Shown here: piece by piece, positions 8,649-17,100 of the stretch | Layout of the letters: every line of letters starts with the position of its first letter | How positions within the stretch are numbered: position 1 is the first letter of the stretch | Assembly (NCBI GenBank): GCA_033765305.1 | Contig: JANRID010000007.1 | Span: 62,001-126,000, forward strand | Source of the DNA: RDXT01 sp033765305 | GTDB lineage: Bacteria > Bacteroidota > Bacteroidia > J057 | Direction of reading: 5' to 3' | Length of the DNA: 64,000 nucleotides | Translations under genes and position numbers: made by a program | Notes under the pieces: generated by a model | Databases searched by the model: none | Told to the model about the DNA's origin: nothing | What the model saw: the letters and a program-made list of their open reading frames with translations, nothing else

Positions 8649-8699
8649 GGCCAGGTCCGGATGCGGCAGGTCCTGCTGCGCTGAAGCAGCCGTTGGCAA
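8649..8699 (+). repeat. 51-bp direct repeat, right copy (att-like)
   Basis: This is an exact copy of 4423-4473. Here the eleven codons and stop of the dehydrogenase tail are stranded in non-coding DNA, with no open frame leading into them. This marks the right copy as the scar and the left copy as the one restoring the gene. The palindromic core lies at 8663-8679. Confidence 0.9.
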
Positions 8700-8723
8700 A
8701 TTGCACGCTGCGTCCTACCTTGC
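8693..8723 (+). promoter_or_regulatory. Candidate ppc promoter
   Basis: TTG at 8693-8695 lies 20 bases before TACCTTGC at 8716-8723, a near match to the Bacteroidota -7 box TAnnTTTG. The -33 part lies inside the 51-bp repeat, so an insertion at this point would have re-formed the promoter rather than destroyed it. Confidence 0.4.
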
Positions 8724-8797
8724 AGCACCGACACCCTCCGATATCGGAACCAGCGCTGGATCTGGGCATGCAGTCGGCATTTATCCCCTGATACCCA

Positions 8798-11512
8798 ATG
8801 AAAGCGCAACTGGAAGCAGCAGGGCTGCACAAGATCCGGGCGGATTTCCGCTTCGTGATGGAGCTGTTTCATGAGGTCCTGGAGTCGCTGGGCGAAACGC
8901 AGGCGGCTGCCCTGATCCCGCTGCTGGGCGATCCGGCGCCGGAGGCAACCATTCCGCTGCGTCCGGATACCCCGAAGGACGTACAGGCGGTCAGCATGGC
9001 ATTTCAGCTGATGAATCTGGTGGAGGAAAACGCTGCTGCGCAGTTCCGGCGGCAGGTAGAGACCCAGCTGGGCCTGCCGGCGATCCGCGGCTCCTGGGGC
9101 GAAACCCTGCAGCACTGGATCCGCCAGGGAATCGAAGAGACCCAGATGGCGGCGCTGCTTGGAACGCTGGAGGTCATGCCGGTGCTGACGGCGCATCCGA
9201 CGGAAGCCAAGCGGATCACCGTGCTGGAGCTGCACCGCGAGCTGTACCTGCTGCTGGTCAAACGCGAGCACAGCACCTGGTCGGCGTCCGAGCAGCTGGC
9301 GATCCGCCGGGACATCAAGACGCTGCTGGAGCGGTGGTGGCGCACCGGCGAGGTGTACCTGGAAAAGCCGGATGTGCCGGCAGAGCGGAGCAATGTCATG
9401 CATTATTTTACCCAGGTATTCCCCCAGGCGCTGGCGCTGAGCGACCAGCGCCTGCGCGAAGCCTGGAGTCAGGCCGGCCTGGACCCTGCGCTGCTGGCGC
9501 AGCCGGAGCAGTTTCCCTTTCTGCATTTCGGCAGCTGGGTGGGAGGCGACCGGGACGGGCATCCCTACGTGACCGCCGAAGTGACCGCATCCACCCTGAT
9601 GGAGCACCGGCGGGCGGCCCTGGCCCTGCTGGAAGCGCGGCTGACTGCCCTGGCAGCGCAGCTGAGCTTTTCCTCGCTCAGCAACCCGGTGCCGGAGCCC
9701 TTCCGGGCCGCCCTTGCGGCGCAGGCCGAAGCCCTGGGCGAAGCAGGCGCGCAGGCCCTGCGCCGGAATCCCAACGAGCCCTGGCGGCAGGGGGTCAACC
9801 TGATCCTCCTCAAGCTGCGAAATACCCTGCAGGAAACGGAAGGCGCGTCCCGCTATGCCTCCGCCGACGGCCTTGCAGCCGATCTGCGCGTGCTCCGCGA
9901 ATCGCTCACGGCGATCGGCGCCAGCCAGATCGCATCCAGCCTGCTCTTCCCCATCGAACGCCTGGTGCAGTGCATGGGATTTCACCTCGTGCGGCTGGAC
10001 ATCCGGCAGAACAGCGCCTTCCACGACAAGGCCATCGGGCAGCTGCTGGCAGCGGCAGGCTTTGCCGATGCGGACTATCCGGCCTGGCCGGAAGCGAAGC
10101 GGCTCGAATTCCTGAACGCAGAACTGCAGATCCGGCGGCCCTTTGCGGCGGCAGGCGAATCCTGCGGCCCGGAAGCCGATCAGGTCATGGCCTGCTACCG
10201 GGTGCTGCGCACCCACATCGACCGCTGCGGACCGGAGGGGATTGGCTCCCTGATCGTGAGCATGACCCGCAGCGTGAGCGATCTGCTTGCCGTCTATCTG
10301 TTTCTGCGCGAAGCCGGTCTGCTGGAATCTCCGCTGCAGGTGGTGCCGCTCTTCGAGACCATCGGCGACCTGGAGCAGGCCCCCGAAGTGCTGGATGCCT
10401 TTCTGCGCCATCCGCTCACGCGGGCGCGCCTTACGCGCGGGGGTCCGCCCGTGCAGGAGGTCATGCTGGGCTACAGCGACAGCAACAAGGACGGCGGCAT
10501 CCTGGCCAGCCGCTGGAATATCTACCGCGCCGAGCAGCGCCTGACCGGAATTGCGGACCAGCACGGCATCGAACTCCGGTTTTTTCATGGGATCGGCGGC
10601 ACCATCAGCCGGGGCGGCGGCAAGTACCACCGCTTTCTCGAAAGCATGCCCGCCGGCACTGTCAGCGGGCGGATCAAGCTGACCGTACAGGGCGAAACCA
10701 TCGCGCAGCAGTTTGCCAACCTGATCAATGCGGCCTACAACCTCGAAATGCTGCTTTCCGGAACGGCACGCCAGGGCATGCGGCGGCTGGCCCCGGAGGC
10801 GCCGGACGCCCATCCCGCCGAGGCGATGGACCGCCTCGCCAGGCTGGCGCTGGAACAGTATCAGGCCCTGACCCAGGACCCGGGATTCATCCGGTTTTAC
10901 AGCCAGGCTACGCCGATCGATGTGCTGGAGCACAGCAAAATCGGCTCCCGCCCGGCCCGGCGCACCGGCCAGCGCAGCCTGGCGGATCTGCGGGCCATTC
11001 CCTGGGTATTCAGCTGGAGCCAGTCCCGATTCAACCTCACAGGCTGGTACGGCGCCGGGGCGGCGCTGCGTCAGCTGCGGGAGACGGAGCCTGCGCTATA
11101 CAGCCAGCTGCGCGAGGCTGCCGACGCATGGCCTTTCCTCCGCTACACGCTGATCCACATCGAGACGAACCTGCTGAATATGGAGCCGGCGGCGATGCAG
11201 GCTTATGCAGCTTTGACCGATGATCCCGGCCTGGGCGAGCGGTTTCTCCGCCGCATGCTGGAAGGGCGCGAGGAAGGCCTGCGGGAAATCGCGCAGCTGT
11301 TCAGCGCGCCGCAGGCCGTGCGCAGGGCGAGCCAGCTGGACAATCTGGCGCGGCGCAGCAGTGCCCTGCGCGCCTTGCACCGGCTGCAGGCATCCGGGCT
11401 GCAAGCCTGGCGGCCTGCCGCCGCAGCCGGAGATTCCAGTGCCGGCGATCTGCTGGCCCGGCTGCTCCTCCTCACCAACGCCATTTCCGGGGGGCTCAAG
11501 CATACCGGCTGA
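8798..11512 (+). CDS. ppc: Phosphoenolpyruvate carboxylase
   Basis: The enzyme adds bicarbonate to phosphoenolpyruvate to form oxaloacetate, refilling the TCA cycle in the cytoplasm. At 904 residues it has the normal family length and all the hallmark motifs: LTAHPTEAKR with catalytic His133, GGDRDGHPYVT, GYSDSNKDGG, FFHGIGGTISRGGG and QGETIAQQF, ending in ISGGLKHTG, the usual carboxy-terminal form of NGIAAGMRNTG. The start at 8798 gives the expected N-terminal helix. It stands alone, with the cassette upstream and a convergent glycosidase downstream (16 bases between stops). Confidence 0.97.
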   Translation: MKAQLEAAGLHKIRADFRFVMELFHEVLESLGETQAAALIPLLGDPAPEATIPLRPDTPKDVQAVSMAFQLMNLVEENAAAQFRRQVETQLGLPAIRGSWGETLQHWIRQGIEETQMAALLGTLEVMPVLTAHPTEAKRITVLELHRELYLLLVKREHSTWSASEQLAIRRDIKTLLERWWRTGEVYLEKPDVPAERSNVMHYFTQVFPQALALSDQRLREAWSQAGLDPALLAQPEQFPFLHFGSWVGGDRDGHPYVTAEVTASTLMEHRRAALALLEARLTALAAQLSFSSLSNPVPEPFRAALAAQAEALGEAGAQALRRNPNEPWRQGVNLILLKLRNTLQETEGASRYASADGLAADLRVLRESLTAIGASQIASSLLFPIERLVQCMGFHLVRLDIRQNSAFHDKAIGQLLAAAGFADADYPAWPEAKRLEFLNAELQIRRPFAAAGESCGPEADQVMACYRVLRTHIDRCGPEGIGSLIVSMTRSVSDLLAVYLFLREAGLLESPLQVVPLFETIGDLEQAPEVLDAFLRHPLTRARLTRGGPPVQEVMLGYSDSNKDGGILASRWNIYRAEQRLTGIADQHGIELRFFHGIGGTISRGGGKYHRFLESMPAGTVSGRIKLTVQGETIAQQFANLINAAYNLEMLLSGTARQGMRRLAPEAPDAHPAEAMDRLARLALEQYQALTQDPGFIRFYSQATPIDVLEHSKIGSRPARRTGQRSLADLRAIPWVFSWSQSRFNLTGWYGAGAALRQLRETEPALYSQLREAADAWPFLRYTLIHIETNLLNMEPAAMQAYAALTDDPGLGERFLRRMLEGREEGLREIAQLFSAPQAVRRASQLDNLARRSSALRALHRLQASGLQAWRPAAAAGDSSAGDLLARLLLLTNAISGGLKHTG

Positions 11513-11527
11513 GTTCCCGCCGTCCGC

Positions 11528-13831
11528 TTACTCCATCCGCCGCAGCACCAGCTCCTGCCCGGGGCGGCAGTCCAGCTCCAGGGAGGACCCATTGCGGGCC
11601 GCCCCGTCGAGCGTCCAGGCTGCCCCGAGGCCATGATGAAGCCGCAGCAGGCCGCCGGCCTCGCTGCGGACCCGGATTTCCTGCACCTGGCCCTCCTGCA
11701 CCGCAGCCCCGATGAGAAACGCGCCTTCCGTGCGGATGCCGTCGAATTCGAGGTCTTTCCAGGCCATATGCAGATCCGGCAGCACGTGAATCCCGGAAGG
11801 CCGCTGCTGCACCAGCAGTTCCAGTACGGCGCTCAGCGCACCGAATCCTGCATCGAGCTGCATAATCTCGCGGTTTTCGGCACCGGGGGGCAGCTTGCTC
11901 CATACCGGGTGGTAGAAAATGCTGCCGCCCGGCGCGTTGGAGTTGTGCAGCGTGCCGCGGCCCTCGTTCACAAAATTGCGCTGCCAGTGGTGCAGATAGG
12001 AAACTGCGGCTTCCGTATGGCCGATCCGGCTTTGCAGCACAGCTGCCCAGGGCACGCACCATCCGGACCACATGCCCATGCCTTCATGCACCCAGCGGTT
12101 GATGCTGTTCCGCACGATCCCGGCATGCGCCGGATCTGCCGGGTCGTAGGTAATGAAAGGGTACATCCCGCCCAGATGGGAATGGTGGCGGTGGCTGCCG
12201 ACGAGGTCCATGCCTTCCCAGAGTCCGATGCGCTGTCCGGTGCCCCAGGGCGATTCGTCGATCCAGGGCCCGTCCACGGTCGTGTAGGGCGGCAGCCGGC
12301 GGCTGACCTCTGCCCAGCGCGGGTCCGCCGGCTTGCCCAGCACTGCTGCCGCCTGCGGCAGCACGGCGGCGATCTTGTGCAAAGCCGCCAGCTGAAACGA
12401 GGCGTCGCGGCCCCAGGCATTCATTGCGTCGCCCCGGTACTCCGGGCTGACGGAAACCGGCAGGCTCAGCCGAGTATTCCCCTGATCATCAGACACTTCT
12501 TCCAGCATCGCCCAATACCCCTCAAATGCCCCCACCAACAGGGGCCAGGCGGTCTGCTCCAGCACCCGGCGGTCCATGCCGTAGCGGTAATGCTGCCAGG
12601 CCAGATAGGCCATCCAGGCGGTGCAGGCGTGGTCGATGGTGCCGGTCCAGAAGGTGCCCACCACCTGGCAGCTGTCATCCACCGCATGGGGCAGCATGAG
12701 GGCGCCAGGCTGGCCAAAGAAGGCTTCGCCGTTCCGGCGGAGCTGCGGCATCCAGCCTGCGAGCATCTTCCAGACCGGATCCAGATGCGCGAGGCGGTTG
12801 CTGGCCAGCGCCGGCGTGTAGATCATCTGGATGTTGATGTTGAAATGGTAGTCGTTGCTCCACGGCGGCAGCTGGTAGTCTTCCATAAACGGCCCTTGCA
12901 GGGCGCAGGGCAGCCCCTGGGGCGGTGTGGAGCAGGCCTGCTTGTAGAGGCCATAGTCCACAATTTCCTGCAGCACGGGATCGGGCAGGCGGATGGCGGG
13001 CACATCGGACCAGTACTGCGCCCACCAGGCATCTTTGCGCTGCGTCAGCGCGCCGGCATCGGCGGTGCGGAGGCGGCTGCGGAGCGGTTCGAGCTGGCCG
13101 GCGCCCAGGGCGGAGCCGAGCCAGATGCGGTCTGCCGTCTGGCGCCAGGCCAGGGTGAGGGGGGCATCTTCAGGCAGACGCTGAATGGCATAGCCTTCCG
13201 GGCCCTCCTGGCCCGTTTCAGGCGGCGAGACGCCCCATTTGATCAGGGTCTGCTGCACGGCCGGGCTTTCCCAGGCAGGGATCAGGCGCAGGGTGCAGCG
13301 GCCTTGCAGGGCTTTGGGCAGGGAGATCCAGGCCAGCTCCTGGTCTGGAGCCTGCGCCAGCGTCAGCAGGTGCAGCTTTCCGCGGGGATCGCGGACCTGG
13401 ATGCGGATATCGGCGCGGTCGAGCAGCAGGTCGCCCTGCACGAGGCGCCAGCCGGGCGGAAACCGGAGCTCCAGGCGCCCGCCGCCGAGCTGCTGGGGGT
13501 GCGGCGGCTGGTTGTCCGCACGTTTGGGAACGGCAAATGCTGCCCGCAGGCCCGGCTCGTCGCGGGCTTCCAGCAGGGCACGCACCTCTGCAAAGGTCGT
13601 GCGGGTGGAAAAGGCGTTGCCGCCGCGGCGGTCCCAGAATCCCGCCCGTCCGATGGTCACATTCAGCGTGGAATCGCCCCAGACCATCAGGCCCTGCACG
13701 CCATTGCCGAGCAGGATGCCGGTATGGGGGCGCGGCAGCGGAAAGGTCCAGGAAAGCATCCGCGGGCCCTGCTGGGCATAGCTCCATACAGCAGAGATCA
13801 GCAGGCAGCAGCACAGTACTTGACGCAGCAT
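11528..13831 (-). CDS. Secreted GH95-like glycoside hydrolase (alpha-L-fucosidase family relative)
   Basis: The ATG at 13831 gives a 767-residue protein with a clear signal peptide (VLCCCLLISAVWSYAQQ); a longer upstream reading would bury it. The N-terminal sandwich domain carries LLGNGVQGLMVWG. The (alpha/alpha)6 part shows the GH95 landmarks: an Asn-Ile-Asn in HFNINIQMIYTPA, a SPEYRGD glutamate, HRHHSHLGGMYP and LDAGFG where the family usually has DGNFG. In GH95 the two Asn, the Glu and this Asp are the catalytic set, so an active inverting enzyme is plausible. It is monocistronic, with no SusC/SusD pair nearby, and converges on ppc. Confidence 0.75.
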   Translation of the reverse strand: MLRQVLCCCLLISAVWSYAQQGPRMLSWTFPLPRPHTGILLGNGVQGLMVWGDSTLNVTIGRAGFWDRRGGNAFSTRTTFAEVRALLEARDEPGLRAAFAVPKRADNQPPHPQQLGGGRLELRFPPGWRLVQGDLLLDRADIRIQVRDPRGKLHLLTLAQAPDQELAWISLPKALQGRCTLRLIPAWESPAVQQTLIKWGVSPPETGQEGPEGYAIQRLPEDAPLTLAWRQTADRIWLGSALGAGQLEPLRSRLRTADAGALTQRKDAWWAQYWSDVPAIRLPDPVLQEIVDYGLYKQACSTPPQGLPCALQGPFMEDYQLPPWSNDYHFNINIQMIYTPALASNRLAHLDPVWKMLAGWMPQLRRNGEAFFGQPGALMLPHAVDDSCQVVGTFWTGTIDHACTAWMAYLAWQHYRYGMDRRVLEQTAWPLLVGAFEGYWAMLEEVSDDQGNTRLSLPVSVSPEYRGDAMNAWGRDASFQLAALHKIAAVLPQAAAVLGKPADPRWAEVSRRLPPYTTVDGPWIDESPWGTGQRIGLWEGMDLVGSHRHHSHLGGMYPFITYDPADPAHAGIVRNSINRWVHEGMGMWSGWCVPWAAVLQSRIGHTEAAVSYLHHWQRNFVNEGRGTLHNSNAPGGSIFYHPVWSKLPPGAENREIMQLDAGFGALSAVLELLVQQRPSGIHVLPDLHMAWKDLEFDGIRTEGAFLIGAAVQEGQVQEIRVRSEAGGLLRLHHGLGAAWTLDGAARNGSSLELDCRPGQELVLRRME

Positions 13832-14140
13832 AGGGGGGAGTTTGGCGGAAGGTAGAACCGGAAGCGGAAAAATGCAAGATGCAAGCCGCCTAAGCAGCCT
13901 GCTGTTGGGAGATACATACCAAAATCGAAAGATTTGCATGCAACCGCGCAGCATTGCCCAAAGCCATCTGCCGACACGGGCCGATTCGCTGCTCGAAGGC
14001 GCCGAGGCCGGCTCGAAGCTGAATGCGGAGGAATTGCTGGAACTGCTTCAATCCAGGTAAACCGAGCCCTTCTATCTCACCCCGCAGGGTGATGCGCGCA
14101 GGCCGCAGCTTTCGTAAGATGCAGGCCCAATCTCTGCTGT
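13832..14140. other. Divergent gap between the glycosidase and the giant propeller gene
   Basis: This 309-bp divergent region must hold promoters for both flanking genes. On the minus side TACCTTCC lies about 15 bases before the glycosidase start and resembles a weak -7 box. A short open frame of doubtful status lies at 13938-14060. No hairpin of note was seen. Confidence 0.4.
13938..14060 (+). CDS. Possible 40-residue small protein
   Basis: An ATG at 13938 directly follows GATTTGC, a loose -7-like box, and opens a 40-codon frame. Its second half (SLLEGAEAGSKLNAEELLEL) would form an acidic amphipathic helix. I do not recognise a family. It could be a small protein, a remnant of a lost gene or chance; the helix-forming, GC-rich composition alone is weak evidence. 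Confidence 0.25.
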   Translation: MQPRSIAQSHLPTRADSLLEGAEAGSKLNAEELLELLQSR

Positions 14141-17100
14141 GTGCTCATGAATCTGCGACTGCTTTTCTTCCTGCTGCTGGCGCCCTGCGCCCTGCGCGCC
14201 CAGGGGCTGCTGCCCCGCGGCATTACCCCTAATGCTACTGTATTCAGCTACGCCACCCTCGGCGATACGGTGTTTGCCGTCGGCGATATGACCCGCGTCG
14301 GCTTTCAGACCGGTGGCGCCGCCTGGCTTGCCGACTCGCTGCCCGCATCCCAGTTTCCCATTACGGACGGGGATGTGTATGCCATCCAGCCCGATGGCCT
14401 CGGCGGCTGGTACATCGGCGGACTCTTCACGCTGGTAGATACCTTCGCCCGAAGCAACCTGGCGCACATCCTGCCCAGCGGCGCGGTGGACCCGCAGTTC
14501 AGCACCGGCACAAACGGCGAGGTCCGCGCCCTGGCCTTCAGCGGAACCCAGCTGTATGTAGGCGGAAAATTCACCCAGCTCGCAGGGCAGTCCCGGTCCT
14601 ACCTGGGCCGCCTGAACGTACCCGGCGGCTCGCTGGACCCCTGGAGTCCGCAGCCCAACGGCTTCATCTTTTCCCTGACCCTGACGGCAGACCGTTTATA
14701 CGCCGGCGGCAGCTTCACCCGGATTCAGGGGGTCAATCAGCCGGCATTTGCCGCATTCAGCCACCCCGGCGGCCAGCTCCTCCAGACTCTCGGCCCCGTC
14801 AGCGGACAGGTGACCGCACAGGCACGCTCCGGAGACCGGATCTATGCCGGCGGCACCTTCCTGGGCAATACCGGATATTACACCGGAAAAGGCACCTTGC
14901 TGAATGTCCAGACTGAAACGCCCAGTTTTGCCTTCCCCCGCTTCGGCGGCACGGTCTATGCCCTGATCCCCGACGGCACCGGCGGCTGGTATGCCGGCGG
15001 CGCCTTCACCGAGGTAAACGACCAGCCCTCCGGCAGGCTGGTGCACCTGCTGCCCGATCTCAGCATCGATCCGGCGTTTGCGCCGGTGCCCAATGGCACC
15101 GTGTATGCCCTGCATCTGAGCGGCGACACCGTATTTGCCGGCGGAACCTTCACTGCCATCGCCGGACAGGCCCGCAGCAACCTGGCCGCCCTGAAAATCA
15201 GCAACAACAGCCTGCTGCCCTGGCAGCCTGACCCGGACGGCAAGGTCGGCGTCATCACCTCCTACGGCAATCGCCTCGTCATCGGGGGACTGTTCACGCG
15301 GGTATCCGGGCGCCAGGCGCCCCGGCTCGCGGTGCTCGACCGCAGCAGCGGGCTGCCGTTTGCGATGCCGGCCCCGGCATCGGGCGAGGTGCTGGCCCTG
15401 CTGCATACGGCAGCCAACGGCGGGCACCTGTACGCTGGCGGCACGTTCGCAGGCACCGCTGGCTATCCGGCCCGCCGGGCCGCCCTGCTGAGCGCAGCCT
15501 CCGAGATTTCCCCCGCCAGCCTGCCCGACTTCAACGGCGATCTCTACGCGGCCGTGCCCGACGGCGCCGGCGGCTGGTATGTGGCAGGCGCCTTTACCCA
15601 GGCCAACGGCCAGCCCATCCAGCGCCTCGCCCACCTCCTGGCCGACACCACCCTCGATGCCGGGTTTTCGTTTGACCTCAACAATGCCGTCTATGCCCTC
15701 GCGCGGAGCGGCAACACCCTCTACCTCGGCGGCCTGTTTACCACGGTCGACGGCAGCACCCGCAACCGCGCAGCAGCCATCGACCTCAGCAGCAGCACCT
15801 TGCTCAACTGGCATCCGGATCTCAACGGACAGGTGGAAGCCCTGCTGGTCAGCGGCGGGCAGGTCTATCTCGGCGGCGCCTTCACCACCGCAGGCGGGCA
15901 GGCGCGCAACCGCCTTGCTGCCGCAGATGCCGCCACCGGCGCCATTTCCCCCTGGAATCCCGATGCCGGCGGCACCGTCAACGCCCTCGCCGCCGAAGGC
16001 GGCATCCTCTACGCCGGCGGCAATTTCACCACCCTCGGCGGGCAGCCCCGCAACCGACTGGCCGCAGTCGATGCCTCCGGAGCCGTGACGGCCTGGAACC
16101 CCAATGTCAACGGCGAGGTCAACGCGCTGCTGGCAGTCAGCAGCACCCTCTACCTCGGCGGCAGCTTCACGCAGGTCGGCGGACAGACGCGCAACCGCCT
16201 GGCGCAGGTCGATCTGAGCAGCGGCCTGCCTGCGGCCTTCCACCCCAACCTGGACGGTACGGTGGAAGACCTCGCACTGATGGGCGGCATGCTCTATGCA
16301 GGCGGCTCGTTCAGCCAGGCGGGCGGGCAGGCCTATGCCCGGCTGGTGTCCATCAGCCCGGCCACCGGCCTCCCGGCAGGCTGGCAGCCAGTTCCAAACG
16401 CGGCTGTGTACTGCCTGGCCTCCAGCGGCGGCAGCCTGCTGGCCGGCGGCTCCTTCGATGCGCTGAAATCCAGCACCCGGAACCGCCTGCTGGATCTGCT
16501 GGCGGGCAGCCTTGCGCTGCAGTCCTGGGCACCCAACCTCAACAATTCCGTCCACACCCTGGCCTTCTACCAGAACGACCTGATTGCGGGCGGACAGTTT
16601 ACGCAGGCCGACGGGCAGGCGCGCACGCGCCTGGCGCGCTGGAATGCCGCTTCGCAAAGCCTGACAACCTGGAGCCCCAGCGCCGACGACCTGGTGAGTG
16701 CGCTGGCGGTGCGCAGCGATACCCTCGTCGCCGGGGGTGAATTTCTGACGCTCGGCGGCGCCAGCCGCGCCCGGATCGGCATGCTGAGCCTGGCCACCGG
16801 CGCAGCACGGAACTGGAATCCGCAGGCCGACAACCCGGTCCTGACCCTTGCGCAGGCCGGCAGCCGGATCGCCGCGGGCGGAAACTTCGATGCCTTCAGC
16901 GCACAGACGCGCAATCGGCTTTTCTGCCTCGATACCGGAGCCGATACGCTCACGGCCTGGGCGCCGGATCTGCCCGGCTTTCTCTTCGGGCCGCGCATCA
17001 ATGCCCTGGCCGTATCGGGCGACTCGGTCTGGGTCGGCGGATGGTTCAGCGCGCTGAGCGGCGAGCCCCGGCGCAACCTGGCCCTGACCGACGGCCAGAC

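Larger units (their letters stand above)
4474..8699 (+). mobile_element. Putative non-autonomous integrated element carrying a four-gene operon
   Basis: This 4226-bp segment lies between two perfect 51-bp direct repeats. Left copy plus flank gives an intact dehydrogenase gene; removing one repeat and the interior would place that gene directly upstream of ppc. The interior genes look less GC-rich than both flanks and overlap each other tightly. No integrase, transposase or relaxase is present inside, so any movement would need an enzyme supplied in trans, or the structure arose by recombination between repeats. The repeats are seen directly; the mobility is inferred. Confidence 0.5.
8388..8797 (+). 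other. Gap between the cassette operon and ppc
   Basis: I see no gene here. The stretch holds the right copy of the hairpin-related element (8473-8517), the right 51-bp repeat (8649-8699) and a probable ppc promoter straddling the repeat's right edge. A run of A residues near 8550 follows imperfect dyad symmetry that could weakly terminate the operon. Confidence 0.5.

Noticed and set aside
4423..8699. Reading the 51-bp repeats as a simple transposon target-site duplication
   Set aside because: Target duplications are usually 2-15 bp, no terminal inverted repeats border the cassette and no transposase is present. An att-like or recombination origin fits better.
8540..10933. 797-codon open frame on the minus strand across ppc
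   Set aside because: It lies antisense to an unmistakable ppc gene and has the Arg/Gln/His-rich texture of a complementary-strand shadow in GC-rich DNA.
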